A DNA stretch of 64,000 nucleotides from Gilliamella bombi (GCF_900103255.1 NZ_FMWS01000015.1:1-64000), one strand, 5' to 3'. Counted from the first letter of the stretch, positions 27,563 through 38,735 are shown. Made by a program: numbers and translations. The notes: generated by a model not told the origin, from the sequence alone.

Positions 27563-29845
27563 ATGATGAAAAAAGTAGCTATATATTTATTTTTTCTTAT
27601 CTTTTCTGGGCATTTGTTTGCACAAGAACCTAATAGCGAAGTAAAGGAAATAAGGAAAGTTTTTATTGATAATCTATTATCAAAAATGACGCTTCAAGAA
27701 AAAGCGGGACAATTGCGCCTAATTAGTGTTGGTGGTGATCTAACGTTAGATAAAGTACTTGATAAAATTGAAGCAGGTGAAATTGGTGGCATTTTTAATA
27801 CTGTTGTCGAACCTGACCTTTCTCAAATGCAGGAGCGTGCTCTAAAATCTCGCAATAAAATTCCTCTATTTTTTGGTTTTGATATAATTCATGGACATAG
27901 AACTATCTTCCCAATTAATTTAGGTATTGCATCCACTTGGGATCGTAGTGCAATTGCAAAAGCTGCTGAAGTATCAGCTGACGAAGCTACCTCGGATGGA
28001 TTAAATATAACTTGGGCGCCAATGGTTGATATTACACGTGATCCTAGATGGGGGCGTGTGTCTGAAGGGTTTGGAGAAGATCCTTATTTAACCTCAGAAG
28101 CTGGGCGGATTTTTGTTGAAAAGATGCAAAAGCAATCGCTTGCCGATAAAAAATCATTGGTGACATCAGTAAAACATTTTGCACTTTATGGCGCAGTTGA
28201 AGCAGGGCGTGAGTATAACAGTACGGATATGAGCGAACGCAAAATGTTCCAAGAATATCTTGTGCCTTATAAAGCAGCAATTGATGCAGGTAGCAGGGCA
28301 GTTATGGTTTCGTTAGTGAGCGTTAATGGTATTCCAGCAACGGGGAATCATTGGTTGTTAACCGAAGTGCTACGGAATCAGTGGCATTTTGATGGTGTTG
28401 TTGTCAGTGATCATGGGGCTATTCGTGAACTTATTAATCATGGCGTAGCTAGTGATCCGAAAGATGCTGTACGTGTTGCGATTAAAGCTGGCATTGATAT
28501 AAGTATGAATGATGAATATTTCTTACAATTTTTACCTGAATTAGTCGAAGAAGGTGCCATTACAGAAGATGAAATAAATCAAGCTTGTCGTCATGTACTT
28601 GAACTTAAATATGATATGGGGTTATTTAGTGATCCTAATCGTAATTTAGATCCAAAATTAGATATCGATACAATGTTTGCTGATAATCGATTACATCGTG
28701 AAGAAGCTCGTGATGTGGCACGCCGCAGTATTGTGTTATTAAAAAATGAGAATGAGATATTACCGCTAGCTAAAAATAAGAAAATTGCGGTGATTGGTCC
28801 ATTAGCTGATTCAAAACGTGATATTTTGGGGAGTTGGTCGGGAGCTGGGCGTGCTAATTTAGCGGTAACTCCATTAGAAGGTATTAAAAATGCAGTTAAA
28901 AATCCTGAATCAATTAGCTATGCATTTGGTGCCAATCTTTCTGATGATGAAAATTTATATCGGTTTTTAAATTTATACGGAGAAACAACTAAATTTGATA
29001 ATCGACCAGCCGATAAAATGATTGCAGAAGCGGTGAAAATAGCTAAAAAAGCTGATATTGTTATTGCCTTTGTTGGTGAGGCAGAAGGTATGGCTCATGA
29101 GTCATCAAGTCGAACAGATCTATCTTTGCAAGCAACTCAAAAACAATTAATTAAAGCAATGAAAAAAACAGGTAAACCTTTGGTCATTGTCTTAATGAAT
29201 GGTCGTCCTTTAACATTATCTGAAGAGTATGCTCAAGCTGATGCTATGCTTGAAACTTGGTTTTTAGGAACTGAAGGAGGTAATGCCATTGCCGATGTAC
29301 TATTTGGTGACTATAACCCTTCGGGTAAATTACCCATGTCTTTTCCTTATAATGTTGGGCAGATCCCAGTCTATTATAGCCATTTGAATACAGGCCGTCC
29401 TCGTGGTACGGAAAATATGGGCAAATATACAACCTCGTATTTTGATAGTCCTAATGAGCCGTTATTCCCCTTCGGATTTGGTTTGAGTTATACCAATTTT
29501 GCGATGGACTTTTCGTTATCAAGTACTAAAATGAATCGAGATGGTGAAATTATTGTCACCGTTAATGTTGAAAATACAGGGAATAGAGAAGGTATGCAGA
29601 CCGTCCAGCTTTATTTGCAAGATGTGACAGCGTCGGTTAGCCGCCCAGTGAAAGAGTTAATTGGTTTTGATAATATTACTTTAAAACCGCACACTAAGGG
29701 GCAAGTAAAATTTGTGATTAAATATGATATGCTGAAATTCTGGAACAATAAAATGCAATATGTTGCCGAACCAGGAAAATTTAATGTGTATATCGGTAGT
29801 GATTCGACAACTCAGGACAAGCAAACATTTACTTTGCTTGATTAA
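27563..29845 (+). CDS. bglX: Periplasmic beta-glucosidase BglX (GH3)
   Basis: This is a family 3 glycoside hydrolase that cleaves terminal beta-glucosides in the periplasm. From the ATG at 27563 (MMKKVAIYLFFLIF) it has a signal peptide cut near GHLFAQ. Then follow the (beta/alpha)8 domain with GQLRLISVGGD, FGFDIIHGHRT and APMVDITRDPRWGR, the nucleophile aspartate in VVVSDHGAI, the second domain with KLPMSFP and HLNTGRP, and a fibronectin-III-like C-terminus (about 660-760). An upstream in-frame start at 27530 adds residues with no family match. The mature protein aligns throughout with E. coli BglX as I recall it. It could release glucose from plant or host glucosides. Confidence 0.95.
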   Translation: MMKKVAIYLFFLIFSGHLFAQEPNSEVKEIRKVFIDNLLSKMTLQEKAGQLRLISVGGDLTLDKVLDKIEAGEIGGIFNTVVEPDLSQMQERALKSRNKIPLFFGFDIIHGHRTIFPINLGIASTWDRSAIAKAAEVSADEATSDGLNITWAPMVDITRDPRWGRVSEGFGEDPYLTSEAGRIFVEKMQKQSLADKKSLVTSVKHFALYGAVEAGREYNSTDMSERKMFQEYLVPYKAAIDAGSRAVMVSLVSVNGIPATGNHWLLTEVLRNQWHFDGVVVSDHGAIRELINHGVASDPKDAVRVAIKAGIDISMNDEYFLQFLPELVEEGAITEDEINQACRHVLELKYDMGLFSDPNRNLDPKLDIDTMFADNRLHREEARDVARRSIVLLKNENEILPLAKNKKIAVIGPLADSKRDILGSWSGAGRANLAVTPLEGIKNAVKNPESISYAFGANLSDDENLYRFLNLYGETTKFDNRPADKMIAEAVKIAKKADIVIAFVGEAEGMAHESSSRTDLSLQATQKQLIKAMKKTGKPLVIVLMNGRPLTLSEEYAQADAMLETWFLGTEGGNAIADVLFGDYNPSGKLPMSFPYNVGQIPVYYSHLNTGRPRGTENMGKYTTSYFDSPNEPLFPFGFGLSYTNFAMDFSLSSTKMNRDGEIIVTVNVENTGNREGMQTVQLYLQDVTASVSRPVKELIGFDNITLKPHTKGQVKFVIKYDMLKFWNNKMQYVAEPGKFNVYIGSDSTTQDKQTFTLLD

Positions 29846-29888
29846 TACTTGTTAAGTAATTTGGGTAATTTTCACATAGGATAATGCT

Positions 29889-30197
29889 GTGCAAAATGAT
29901 ATTACTTTTTATCAACGTTTTAAGTCTGATATTTTAGCTGGTTTAAAAGTCATTACCATTCGAGATAAGAGTGAATCACATTTTAAAGTTGGTGATAAGC
30001 TTCGTGTTGGAACTTTTGAAACTGATGAGTATTTTTGTACAATTAAAATAGTTAACATTACACAAATTACATTTGATCAACTTACCGAAAACCATGCCCA
30101 ACAAGAGAATATGAGTTTGAGTGATTTGAAAAAAGTAATTTCTGACATATACCCCAATGAAAATCATTTTTTTGTAATTCATTTTTCGCTCTTATAA
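29889..30197 (+). CDS. yqfB: N4-acetylcytidine amidohydrolase (ASCH domain)
   Basis: YqfB is a small ASCH-domain enzyme reported to hydrolyse N4-acetylcytidine to cytidine. The 102 residues include the family start [31 protein letters not shown] with the catalytic Lys and Thr region, and the end [22 protein letters not shown]. The start is GTG, 43 bp after bglX, with AGGATAA upstream. It converges with ybbJ across a hairpin. Confidence 0.92.
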   Translation: MQNDITFYQRFKSDILAGLKVITIRDKSESHFKVGDKLRVGTFETDEYFCTIKIVNITQITFDQLTENHAQQENMSLSDLKKVISDIYPNENHFFVIHFSLL

Positions 30198-30206
30198 TAA
30201 AAAAGA

Positions 30207-30230
30207 CGCATTGTTAATGCGCCCTATTTA
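30207..30230. terminator. Bidirectional terminator between yqfB and ybbJ
   Basis: cgcatt (30207-30212) pairs with aatgcg (30216-30221). An A-run precedes it and a T-rich stretch follows, so it can serve the convergent genes on both strands. Confidence 0.7.
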
Positions 30231-30250
30231 TTTTTATAACTAGCAAAAAA

Positions 30251-30715
30251 CTATTGATTTATAGGTAGCACATCTAAAATTAAACCATCCACAGCAATAA
30301 TTTCAACACGCTGCCCAACATTAAGATCTTCAACGCATCTTGCCGACCATGTTCCATCTTTGATTTTTACTCGACCTGAGCCATTAACAATAGCATCTGT
30401 GACAACTGTTTTAATACCAATTAAATCTTGTTGTGGTTGATTGATTTCGCCTTTACTTGATTTATCTTTACCTTGCTTTTTGAGCCAAAGCCACCAAAGA
30501 TAAGCAGATACAAGCGTTAGAATTGCAAATAAAATCCATAAAATTGGCCAAGAAAGAGGTAAAATCCAAGCAATTAAACCAACAATAATAGCAGCTATCC
30601 CACTCCAAAGCCCGTATCCACCAGTACCAAGTAATTCTATAATCAGCAAAATACCGCCTAAAGCAATAAATACCCAATGGGGCGAACTATAGAAAACCAT
30701 AAAAAAATCAGTCAT
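30251..30715 (-). CDS. ybbJ: NfeD-family membrane protein YbbJ
   Basis: The 154-residue protein has two to three membrane helices in the first half (about 13-30, 36-54 and 57-75), then a C-terminal OB-fold (about 95-150) with VTDAIVNGSGRVKIKDGTWSARC and VEIIAVDGLILDVLP, typical of NfeD-like proteins. These partner SPFH proteins in the membrane. It follows qmcA by 107 bp on the same strand, the same pair as in E. coli (qmcA-ybbJ), with a copy of the dispersed repeat in the gap. Confidence 0.9.
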   Translation of the reverse strand: MTDFFMVFYSSPHWVFIALGGILLIIELLGTGGYGLWSGIAAIIVGLIAWILPLSWPILWILFAILTLVSAYLWWLWLKKQGKDKSSKGEINQPQQDLIGIKTVVTDAIVNGSGRVKIKDGTWSARCVEDLNVGQRVEIIAVDGLILDVLPINQ

Positions 30716-30750
30716 TGTTGATTACCTTTATAATACATTCAGTAAAAATC

Positions 30751-30815
30751 TTAAACATAGCGTTTATAGATTTTGTTGAAAAGTTTCAGGAAACACTATG
30801 TTTAAGTATAAAAAT
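30751..30815 (+). repeat. Dispersed intergenic repeat, copy B, within an inverted repeat
   Basis: The ~37-bp block at 30779-30815 matches copies at 4159 and 44274. Here it also forms the right arm of an inverted repeat: 30751-30765 against 30791-30805, 14 of 15 bases pairing. It occupies the qmcA-ybbJ gap. Confidence 0.6.
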
Positions 30816-30822
30816 TGATTTT

Positions 30823-31731
30823 TTATTTCGTGTTTTTAATCAATTCAGCAATACCACCAATACTACCCATTAAACTTGACGCATCAAGTGGCATCATAAT
30901 CACTTTACTATTATCCGATGAACCAATTTGTTGTAATGCTTCAGTATATTTTTGGGCAACAAAGTAGTTAATAGCATTAATATTACCTGCAGCAATAGCA
31001 TCGGATACCATTTGAGTTGCTCTTGCTTCTGCCTCGGCAGCACGTTCACGCGCTTCTGCTTTTAATATTTCAGATTGTTTTTCACCTTCTGCTTTTAATA
31101 TTTCAGATTGTTTTTCACCTTCAGAGCGTAAAATCGCTGCTTGACGAACACCTTCTGCTTCAAGAATTTCGGCACGTTTATTACGTTCTGCTTTCATTTG
31201 CGCATTCATCGCAGCAATCAATTCTGCTGGTGGGCGAACATCTCGAATTTCGATACGGGTAATTTTGATTCCCCATGGACTTGTTGCCTCATCGACAATA
31301 CTTAGTAACTTAGAGTTAATATGATCACGTTGTGATAACATTTCATCCAATTCCATGCTACCTAAAACAGTACGAATATTAGTCATCATTAAATTAATGA
31401 CAGCACGCTCTAATTGATTTACTTGATATGCAGCCCTTGCTGCTTCTTGTACTTGGATAAAGCAAACAGCATCAATTTGCACATTAGCATTATCTTTTGA
31501 AATGACTTCTTGTGATGGAATATCGAGTACTTGCTCCATCATATTAATTTTACGACCAACACCATCCATAAACGGAATAATGATATTTAAACCGGGTTCA
31601 AGTGTATGGGTATATTTACCAAAACGTTCAATAGTATATTGATAACCTTGGGGAACAATTGTAATTGCCTTTAAGACAGTAATTAACGCAAGCAAAACAA
31701 TAACACCAATGACGATATAAAATACTGGCAT
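30823..31731 (-). CDS. qmcA: SPFH-domain membrane protein QmcA
   Basis: QmcA is a stomatin/prohibitin-like (SPFH) protein that forms large oligomers in the inner membrane, with links to the FtsH protease system. The 302 residues start with one membrane helix (about 4-26), then the SPFH domain ([21 protein letters not shown] to about 200), then a charged coiled coil and a hydrophobic, Ala/Gly-rich end. The coiled coil contains an exact 11-residue duplication ([11 protein letters not shown] type) from a 33-bp tandem repeat. ybbJ lies downstream. Confidence 0.95.
   Translation of the reverse strand: MPVFYIVIGVIVLLALITVLKAITIVPQGYQYTIERFGKYTHTLEPGLNIIIPFMDGVGRKINMMEQVLDIPSQEVISKDNANVQIDAVCFIQVQEAARAAYQVNQLERAVINLMMTNIRTVLGSMELDEMLSQRDHINSKLLSIVDEATSPWGIKITRIEIRDVRPPAELIAAMNAQMKAERNKRAEILEAEGVRQAAILRSEGEKQSEILKAEGEKQSEILKAEARERAAEAEARATQMVSDAIAAGNINAINYFVAQKYTEALQQIGSSDNSKVIMMPLDASSLMGSIGGIAELIKNTK
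31053..31118. repeat. 33-bp tandem duplication inside qmcA
   Basis: Two identical 33-bp units (31053-31085 and 31086-31118) encode an 11-residue repeat in the coiled-coil region. Because the unit is in frame and identical at the DNA level, it is recent and could vary in copy number by slippage. Confidence 0.9.
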
Positions 31732-31845
31732 AGTTCAAAAATCCTTATAATTTTTTATAATAAAAATGAGTCAACCATTTTATAGATTATTAAATTTTTT
31801 GCCTAGTTATAAATGAGAAGTTTGTTTTTAAAAATAAATAATCTC

Positions 31846-31874
31846 TTGACAGTGCGCTAGTAAACTAGTTTAAT
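31846..31874 (+). promoter_or_regulatory. trp promoter with TrpR operator
   Basis: TTGACA (31846-31851), a 17-bp spacer and TTTAAT (31869-31874). The spacer contains the palindrome CTAGTAAACTAG (31857-31868), which matches the CTAGT/ACTAG half-sites of the enteric TrpR operator. TrpR with tryptophan would block polymerase here. Confidence 0.85.
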
Positions 31875-31906
31875 AGTACAAAATTTATTTTTAATCGATA
31901 AAAATT

Positions 31907-31984
31907 ATGAAAGCACAATATTTACATCTTATTACTCGTCAATTCACCCGCTTTGGTTGGTGGTGCGTTACCTTTTGCGGGTGA
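31907..31984 (+). CDS. trpL: trp operon leader peptide
   Basis: A 25-codon frame opens with ATG 32 bases after the predicted -10 and ends TGA at 31982-31984. It has adjacent tryptophan codons at positions 18 and 19 (TTTGGTTGGTGGTGC). Ribosome stalling at these codons when tryptophan is scarce would mask segment 1 (cacccgc 31945-31951), leave segment 2 (gcgggtg 31977-31983) free to pair with segment 3, and prevent terminator formation. Too short to appear as an ordinary gene, but position, Trp pair and RNA segments together make it secure. Confidence 0.92.
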   Translation: MKAQYLHLITRQFTRFGWWCVTFCG

Positions 31985-32011
31985 TGTAATGATGTATTGT
32001 CTTTTTTACAC

Positions 32012-32034
32012 AACCCGCTTTATGCGGGTTTTTT
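32012..32034 (+). terminator. trp attenuator
   Basis: aacccgc (32012-32018) pairs with gcgggtt (32024-32030), followed by TTTT. Segment 3 (aacccgc) can instead pair with gcgggt at 31977-31982, forming the antiterminator. Classic four-segment attenuation. Confidence 0.92.
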
Positions 32035-32091
32035 AGTTTTTGGATGTTAAACGAATCAGCTAAATAAAAATTTAAATGTAGAGAGCCAACA

Positions 32092-33654
32092 ATGAATAAG
32101 CCGACATTAACACAAATAACCCAAACCATCGGTTATTATCAAGATCCAACTCAAGTGTTTTATCAATTGTGCGATAGTAAACCGGCAACGTTGTTACTAG
32201 AATCAGCCGAAATTGATAATAAGCAAGGAATTAAAAGTGTCATGATTGTCGATAGTGCATTACGTATTTCGGCAATAAATAATGAAGTGACTTTTAAGGC
32301 ATTGACCACAAATGGTGAAAAGCTATTACCTTTATTACAACAGGCTTTTACAGACAAGTTAGATAATGTACAAGTGGATGAACAAACACTTAAATTGGTA
32401 TTTCCCACTATTGATAGTATGCAAGATGAAGATTCAAGATTAAAGTCGCTATCAGTCTTTGATGCATTACGCACATTATTGACTATTGTGAATATCCCTG
32501 AACAATGTGGTCAAGATGCGATTTTTGTTGGTGGGCTATTTTGTTACGACCTTGTCGCTGGATTTGAAAACTTACCTAATTTACCTACAGAGCAGCGTTG
32601 TCAAGATTTCTGTTTTTATTTAGCTGAAACAATATTAGAAATAAATCATAAAGATCATAAATCCATTTTAAAAACGACGGTTTTCACTTCTGATTCAAAA
32701 GAAACTGAGCGCTTAACGCAACGGTTAACTAATTTACAAGCAACATTAAATAGCACAATGAAAGCCATTCATACTCAGTCCCTTACTAATATCGATGTGA
32801 CATGTAATAAAAGTGATGATGATTTCAATACAGTTATCAAAAAAATGCAAGATGCAATTGAGCAGGGGGAAATTTTTCAAGCAGTACCTTCACGGCGTTT
32901 TAAATTACCTTGCCCTGAGCCATTATCGGCTTATCAGATATTAAAAAACAATAATCCAAGCCCTTACATGTTTTATATGCAAGATAGTGATTTTGTGTTA
33001 TTTGGGGCCTCACCTGAAAGTGCACTTAAGTATACTAAAGCAACTAATCAAGTTGAAATTTACCCAATTGCCGGTACTCGTCCACGAGGTTTAACTGCTA
33101 ATGGCGATATTGATTATGATTTAGATAGTCGATTAGAACTCGAAATGCGTACCGATAAAAAAGAACTAGCCGAACACTTGATGTTAGTTGATTTAGCACG
33201 CAACGATTTAGCGCGTATCTGTAAACCCGGTACCCGTTATACCAAAGATTTGTTAAAAGTGGATCGTTACTCTTTTGTGATGCATTTAGTTTCGCGTGTG
33301 GTTGGTCAGTTACGCAGTGATTTAGATGCGCTTCATGCTTATCAAGCCACTATGAATATGGGAACATTAACAGGAGCACCCAAAGTTCGTGCGATGCAAT
33401 TAATTGCTGAATCAGAAAAAGTTAAACGTGGTAGCTATGGTGGTGCTGTTGGCTATTTTACCGCGAATGGCGATCTTGATACCTGTATTGTGATTCGAAG
33501 TGCCTATGTCGAAGATGGCATAGCGACAGTACAAGCAGGCAGTGGTGTGGTGCTAGATTCAAAGCCACAATCAGAATCTGATGAATCACGTAATAAAGCA
33601 CGTGCAGTTATTCGAGCTATCATGGCAGCGCATAATGTAGAAGGTGTATTCTAA
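32092..33654 (+). CDS. trpE: Anthranilate synthase component I
   Basis: TrpE converts chorismate to anthranilate with ammonia supplied by TrpG. The 520-residue length is typical. The tryptophan feedback site is present as TLLLESAEI (about 35-43). The chorismate-binding core includes [53 protein letters not shown] and the end [11 protein letters not shown]. The stop overlaps the trpGD start by one base (TAATG), giving translational coupling. Confidence 0.97.
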   Translation: MNKPTLTQITQTIGYYQDPTQVFYQLCDSKPATLLLESAEIDNKQGIKSVMIVDSALRISAINNEVTFKALTTNGEKLLPLLQQAFTDKLDNVQVDEQTLKLVFPTIDSMQDEDSRLKSLSVFDALRTLLTIVNIPEQCGQDAIFVGGLFCYDLVAGFENLPNLPTEQRCQDFCFYLAETILEINHKDHKSILKTTVFTSDSKETERLTQRLTNLQATLNSTMKAIHTQSLTNIDVTCNKSDDDFNTVIKKMQDAIEQGEIFQAVPSRRFKLPCPEPLSAYQILKNNNPSPYMFYMQDSDFVLFGASPESALKYTKATNQVEIYPIAGTRPRGLTANGDIDYDLDSRLELEMRTDKKELAEHLMLVDLARNDLARICKPGTRYTKDLLKVDRYSFVMHLVSRVVGQLRSDLDALHAYQATMNMGTLTGAPKVRAMQLIAESEKVKRGSYGGAVGYFTANGDLDTCIVIRSAYVEDGIATVQAGSGVVLDSKPQSESDESRNKARAVIRAIMAAHNVEGVF

Positions 33655-35285
33655 TGGCTAATATCTTATTTATTGATAATATTGATTCTTTTACTTATAA
33701 CTTGGTCGATCAATTACGTAATAGTAAGCATTGTGTGACGATTTATCGAAATACTATCCCTGCAAATGTAATTATTGAAAAATTGTCACAAATGCAAAAC
33801 CCTATTTTAATGTTATCACCAGGTCCAGGAGCACCAAGTGACGCTGGATGCATGCCAGAACTGTTAAAACGTTTAAAAGGTAAATTGCCTATTATTGGTA
33901 TCTGCCTTGGTTATCAAGCTATTGTGGAATCCTATGGTGGAGCGATTGTGCCAGCTGGCGATATTTTGCATGGTAAGGCATCTTTAATTGAGCATGATGA
34001 GCAAGCGATGTTTAAAGGATTACCAAATCCGCTACCGGTGGCTCGTTATCACTCTTTAAAAGGTGAAAATATTCCAAAAACACTAACCATCAATGCGCTT
34101 TGCAATAATATTGTAATGGCAGTTCGTAATGATGAGGATCGGGTTTGTGGTTTTCAATTTCATCCAGAATCGATATTAACCATTCAAGGTGTAGAATTAT
34201 TAGAACAAACTATTAAATGGGCACTAAATCCTCCACAAAAACAAGAGAAGCCAAAACAGGAAGCTATTGTTGATAAGCAAGAGTATAATATTCAACCTAT
34301 TGTTAATAAATTATATTTAGGGCAAACCCTTACACAAGAGGAAAGTAAAATACTATTTAATTTAATTATTCAAGGTAAGATTGAACCAACTGTATTGGCT
34401 ACCGCAATAATTAGTATGAAAGTTCGTGGTGAAAAACCGGATGAAATAGCAGGGGCAGCTTTAGCATTGCTTGAGAATGCCGATCTTTTTGATTCTCCAG
34501 ATTATGATTTTACTGATATTGTTGGTACTGGGGGTGATGGCACCAATAGCATTAACATCTCAACAGCTAGTGCTTTTGTGGCTGCAGCATTAGGTTATAA
34601 AGTGGCTAAACATGGTAATCGTGGTGTATCAAGTAAATCAGGCTCTTCCGATGTGCTTTCTGCCTTAGGCATTAAATTAAATATGTCAGCACAAACATCT
34701 CGTCAGGCATTAGATGAACTTGGCGTGTGCTTTTTATTTGCCCAGCAATATCATTCAGGTTTTCGCCATGCAGCACCAATACGCCAACAATTAAAAACTC
34801 GGACCATTTTTAATGTGTTAGGACCATTGATTAATCCATCTCGTCCTAAACGTATTTTATTAGGCGTGTATCATCCAGATTTAATCCAACCGATTGCTGA
34901 AACATTAAAAATGCTTAATTATAAACATGCTTATGTGGTGCATGGTGCAGGAATGGACGAAGTTGCTATTCATGGTAAAACTGACGTTGCTGAAGTTAAA
35001 GATGGTGAAATTCGTTATTTTACGCTTAAACCTGACGATTTTGGCTTGCCAACATTTACCTTAAAAGATATTGAAGGGGGTACACCTGAGCAGAATCGTG
35101 ATATGTTAATTGCCATTTTACAAGGTCACGGAAAACCAGCACACCAATCAGCAATTGCCGCTAATGTTGCGATGTTAATGAGCTTATTTGGCGAGTCAAA
35201 TTTAAAACAAAATGCACAACGGGCAATTGAAATGATGCAAAGTGGTAAACCTTATGCATTATTACAACAACTAGCAGCAAGATAA
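33654..35285 (+). CDS. trpGD: Anthranilate synthase amidotransferase / anthranilate phosphoribosyltransferase fusion
   Basis: The 543-residue bifunctional protein has a class I glutamine amidotransferase domain (1-195; nucleophile Cys in GICLGYQAI, His and Glu in FQFHPES), a linker of about 15-20 residues rich in Lys/Gln/Glu, and a TrpD domain (about 215-540) with [29 protein letters not shown] and GPLINPSRP. It supplies ammonia to TrpE and transfers phosphoribose to anthranilate. The fusion is the enterobacterial type. It is coupled to trpE and followed 15 bp later by trpCF. Confidence 0.97.
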   Translation: MANILFIDNIDSFTYNLVDQLRNSKHCVTIYRNTIPANVIIEKLSQMQNPILMLSPGPGAPSDAGCMPELLKRLKGKLPIIGICLGYQAIVESYGGAIVPAGDILHGKASLIEHDEQAMFKGLPNPLPVARYHSLKGENIPKTLTINALCNNIVMAVRNDEDRVCGFQFHPESILTIQGVELLEQTIKWALNPPQKQEKPKQEAIVDKQEYNIQPIVNKLYLGQTLTQEESKILFNLIIQGKIEPTVLATAIISMKVRGEKPDEIAGAALALLENADLFDSPDYDFTDIVGTGGDGTNSINISTASAFVAAALGYKVAKHGNRGVSSKSGSSDVLSALGIKLNMSAQTSRQALDELGVCFLFAQQYHSGFRHAAPIRQQLKTRTIFNVLGPLINPSRPKRILLGVYHPDLIQPIAETLKMLNYKHAYVVHGAGMDEVAIHGKTDVAEVKDGEIRYFTLKPDDFGLPTFTLKDIEGGTPEQNRDMLIAILQGHGKPAHQSAIAANVAMLMSLFGESNLKQNAQRAIEMMQSGKPYALLQQLAAR

Positions 35286-35300
35286 TAAGTGGAGAATAAC

Positions 35301-36683
35301 ATGGCAATTGCAGCATTAGTAAAAAATGTTGAAATGGCAACAGTATTGAAAAAAATCATTGAAGATAAACAAACATGGTTAACTGAGCAGTTAGCAGTAA
35401 AGCCAATTAATACCTTTAAATCAGCGATATTCCCTAGTGATCGCAATTTTTATCAAGCGTTAAATCAACCTAAAACGGTTTTTATTTTAGAGTGTAAAAA
35501 AGCGTCGCCATCAAAAGGATTGATTCGGGATGATTTTGATCCAGCCGCTATTGCTAAAGTTTATAAAGATTATGCATCAGTAGTTTCAGTATTAACTGAT
35601 GAAAAATATTTTCAAGGTAGCTTTGAATTTTTACCCATAGTTCGTAATGAAATCACACAACCCGTGCTTTGTAAGGACTTTATTATTGATGAATATCAGA
35701 TCTATTTAGCGCGTTATTATCAAGCTGACGCAGTACTATTAATGCTATCTGTATTGACGGATGATGAATATCGTCATCTAAGTAACATTGCTCATAAGCT
35801 CAATATGGGGATATTGACAGAAGCTAGTACTGAAAACGAAGTTGAAAGAGCCATCCAACTGGGTGCGAAAGTAATCGGTATTAATAATCGTAACTTAAGG
35901 GATTTGACGGTTGATCTAAATCGGGTAAAGGCCTTATCCAAATCAATTCCTAACGATCGCATTATTATTAGTGAATCGGGTATTTATACTCACAATCAGG
36001 TTAAAGAACTGAGTCGTTTTGCAGATGGATTCTTAATTGGCAGTGCGTTAATGTCTGAACCAAACTTAACTTTGGCAATTCGTAAGGTGATGTTAGGCGA
36101 AAATAAAGTATGCGGTTTAACACGTCCCGAAGATGCTGTTAGTGCTTATCAAGCTGGTGCAGTTTATGGTGGTTTGATTTTTGTCACAAATTCAGCACGT
36201 TATATACAGCCAATTAAAGCTCGAACAGTTATTGCAGCAGCGCCACTTAATTGGGTTGGTGTATTTCGAAATGAAGATATTGAAACCGTATGCCAAATAG
36301 CAAAACAGTTATCTTTATATGCAGTGCAACTGCATGGAGATGAAGATGCAAACTATATCAAAACATTGCGCCAAGAATTACCCAAAACTTGTCAAATTTG
36401 GCAAGCATTAAGTATTGATGGTGCTGTACCTGAACATGCCAATCCATTAGTGTCTCGTTATATCTTTGATCATGGTGCAGGCGGTACAGGAAAAAGCTTT
36501 GATTGGTCGCTACTTGATAATCAAGATCTAAATAATGTCATTTTAGCTGGAGGCATTAATCCAGAAAATATTAAATCAGCTTTAGCGACGAATGTGATTG
36601 GTGTTGATCTTAATTCAGGGGTTGAAGTTTCACCAGGAGTTAAAGATAAACAGAAAATCCAAGCAGTATTTGAACAAATTTAA
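35301..36683 (+). CDS. trpCF: Indole-3-glycerol phosphate synthase / phosphoribosylanthranilate isomerase fusion
   Basis: The 460-residue bifunctional enzyme has a TrpC barrel (about 12-260; FILECKKASPSKG with catalytic Lys, LCKDFIIDEYQI, NNRNLRDLTVDL and ISESGI) followed by a TrpF barrel (CGLTRPEDA with catalytic Cys near residue 265, AVQLHGDE, and DLNSGVEVSPG). It catalyses the isomerisation of phosphoribosylanthranilate and closure to indoleglycerol phosphate. The ATG at 35301 has GTGGAG 8-9 bases upstream; a GTG at 35289 inside that site is unlikely. The TrpF part is fused as in enteric bacteria. Confidence 0.96.
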   Translation: MAIAALVKNVEMATVLKKIIEDKQTWLTEQLAVKPINTFKSAIFPSDRNFYQALNQPKTVFILECKKASPSKGLIRDDFDPAAIAKVYKDYASVVSVLTDEKYFQGSFEFLPIVRNEITQPVLCKDFIIDEYQIYLARYYQADAVLLMLSVLTDDEYRHLSNIAHKLNMGILTEASTENEVERAIQLGAKVIGINNRNLRDLTVDLNRVKALSKSIPNDRIIISESGIYTHNQVKELSRFADGFLIGSALMSEPNLTLAIRKVMLGENKVCGLTRPEDAVSAYQAGAVYGGLIFVTNSARYIQPIKARTVIAAAPLNWVGVFRNEDIETVCQIAKQLSLYAVQLHGDEDANYIKTLRQELPKTCQIWQALSIDGAVPEHANPLVSRYIFDHGAGGTGKSFDWSLLDNQDLNNVILAGGINPENIKSALATNVIGVDLNSGVEVSPGVKDKQKIQAVFEQI

Positions 36684-36709
36684 TTTTTTAATTTAAAAAA
36701 GGAATGGTT

Positions 36710-37903
36710 ATGTCTAAATTAAATCCTTACTTTGGCGAATTTGGTGGGCAATATGTCCCGCAAATATTAATGCCAGTACTTGAGCAACTTGAGGATGCCT
36801 TCATCTCTGCAATCAACGATCCAAACTTTCAGAAAGAGTTTAATGACCTATTAGTTAATTATGCAGGTAGACCAACCGCACTGACATTATGTAAAAATTT
36901 AACTGCAGGAACAAAAACTAAGCTTTATTTAAAACGAGAAGATTTAGTGCATGGTGGTGCGCACAAAACCAACCAAGTATTAGGGCAAGCCTTACTTGCA
37001 AAAAGAATGGGAAAAACCGAAATCATTGCCGAAACAGGTGCAGGGCAACATGGTGTTGCATCAGCTTTAGCCTGCGCACTACTTGGCTTAAAATGCCGAA
37101 TTTATATGGGTGCAAAAGATGTTAAACGCCAAGCACCTAACGTATTTAGAATGCGGTTGATGGGCGCAACAGTCATCCCAGTTGAAACTGGTTCAGCGAC
37201 TTTAAAAGATGCGTGTAACGAGGCATTACGTGATTGGTCTGGCAGTTATGAAAAAGCGCATTATATGTTAGGTACGGCAGCAGGTCCGCATCCTTTTCCA
37301 ACTATTGTACGTGAGTTTCAACAGATGATCAGCCGTGAAGCTAAACAACAAATCCTTGAAAAAGAAGGACGTTTGCCTGATGCAGTCATTGCCTGTGTTG
37401 GTGGTGGTTCAAACGCAATTGGTATGTTTGCTAATTTTATTGATGATAAATCCGTCAAATTAATTGGTGTAGAGCCAGGAGGTCATGGGATTGAAAGTGG
37501 CGAACATGGCGCTTCGTTAAAGCATGGTAAGCTTGGCATCTATTTCGGTATGAAATCACCGATGATGCAAACGGAAGAAGGACAAATTGAAGAATCCTAT
37601 TCAATATCGGCAGGGTTAGATTTTCCATCAGTTGGTCCACAGCATGCGTATTTAGATAGTATTGGTCGTGCTGATTATGTTTCAATTACTGATGATGAAG
37701 CGCTTGATGCATTTAAAGCGTTATCACGGCATGAAGGTATTATTCCTGCGTTAGAATCATCACACGCATTAGCTTATGCTATGAAAATGATAAAAGAAAA
37801 TCCAACTAAAGAACAGCTACTAATAGTTAACCTGTCAGGGCGTGGCGATAAAGATATCTTTACCGTTTATGATATTTTAAAAGCAAAAGGAGAAATAGAA
37901 TGA
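36710..37903 (+). CDS. trpB: Tryptophan synthase beta chain
   Basis: TrpB joins indole and serine to tryptophan with pyridoxal phosphate. The ATG at 36710 gives 397 residues, the usual enteric length, with AAGGA 6-7 bases upstream; an ATG at 36704 is too close to that site. Motifs: the start [17 protein letters not shown] lysine in [11 protein letters not shown] (about 87), AETGAGQHG, the phosphate loop [10 protein letters not shown], and GRGDKD near the end. The stop overlaps the trpA start (ATGA). Confidence 0.97.
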   Translation: MSKLNPYFGEFGGQYVPQILMPVLEQLEDAFISAINDPNFQKEFNDLLVNYAGRPTALTLCKNLTAGTKTKLYLKREDLVHGGAHKTNQVLGQALLAKRMGKTEIIAETGAGQHGVASALACALLGLKCRIYMGAKDVKRQAPNVFRMRLMGATVIPVETGSATLKDACNEALRDWSGSYEKAHYMLGTAAGPHPFPTIVREFQQMISREAKQQILEKEGRLPDAVIACVGGGSNAIGMFANFIDDKSVKLIGVEPGGHGIESGEHGASLKHGKLGIYFGMKSPMMQTEEGQIEESYSISAGLDFPSVGPQHAYLDSIGRADYVSITDDEALDAFKALSRHEGIIPALESSHALAYAMKMIKENPTKEQLLIVNLSGRGDKDIFTVYDILKAKGEIE

Positions 37904-38706
37904 GCCGTTATCAAAAACTGTTTGCAACATTAACAGCCGAAAAACGAGGTGCTTTTGTTCCTTTTGTTCCAGTTGGTGATCCAACGCCAGAACTGTCATT
38001 TAAAATCATTCACACTTTAATTGAATCTGGCGCTGATGCACTAGAGCTAGGGATCCCATTTTCAGATCCTATGGCCGATGGTCCAACTATTCAAAATGCC
38101 AATATTCGGGCATTTAAAGCAGGAATAACAGTTGAAAAGTGTTTTGAAATTTTAACCAATGTCAGAGCGCAATACACCAATATTCCAATAGGATTACTTA
38201 TTTATGCTAATTTAGTTTTCAAAAATGGTATCGACGACTTTTATGCCAAGTGTGCCAAAGCGGGAGTTGATTCAGTATTGATTGCTGATTTGCCAGCTCA
38301 ATATGCACAAGAATTTACAGTGGCCGCCGAAAAATACAATATAGCACCGATTTTTATTTGTCCACCAAATGCTGATGATAAAGTCATTCAAAGTATTGCT
38401 AAGCAAGGCAAAGGTTATACCTATTTGGTATCACGAGCAGGTGTTACTGGTACTGAAAATCGAGCTAACAAACCGCTTACCCATCTGATCAAAAAATTAG
38501 TTGAGTTTGGCGCTCCACCTGCGTTACAAGGGTTTGGTATTTCAGAACCAACTCAAGTTAGCGAAGCGATTAAATCCGGTGCAGTTGGGGCAATTAGCGG
38601 ATCGGCAACAGTAAAAATTATTGAGAAAAACCTCGACAATCCCGAACAAATGCTTAGCCAATTAACCAAATTTGTTCAATCAATGAAACAGGCAACTAGC
38701 AAGTAA
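37900..38706 (+). CDS. trpA: Tryptophan synthase alpha chain
   Basis: TrpA cleaves indoleglycerol phosphate and passes indole through the tunnel to TrpB. The 268-residue barrel has the catalytic Glu and Asp in [18 protein letters not shown] (Glu near 49, Asp near 60), [16 protein letters not shown] and the phosphate-binding [17 protein letters not shown]. It begins inside the trpB stop (4-base overlap). Last gene of the operon; a hairpin follows. Confidence 0.97.
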   Translation: MSRYQKLFATLTAEKRGAFVPFVPVGDPTPELSFKIIHTLIESGADALELGIPFSDPMADGPTIQNANIRAFKAGITVEKCFEILTNVRAQYTNIPIGLLIYANLVFKNGIDDFYAKCAKAGVDSVLIADLPAQYAQEFTVAAEKYNIAPIFICPPNADDKVIQSIAKQGKGYTYLVSRAGVTGTENRANKPLTHLIKKLVEFGAPPALQGFGISEPTQVSEAIKSGAVGAISGSATVKIIEKNLDNPEQMLSQLTKFVQSMKQATSK

Positions 38707-38735
38707 TTTATATTACTTTATAGTACTAAATAGTG

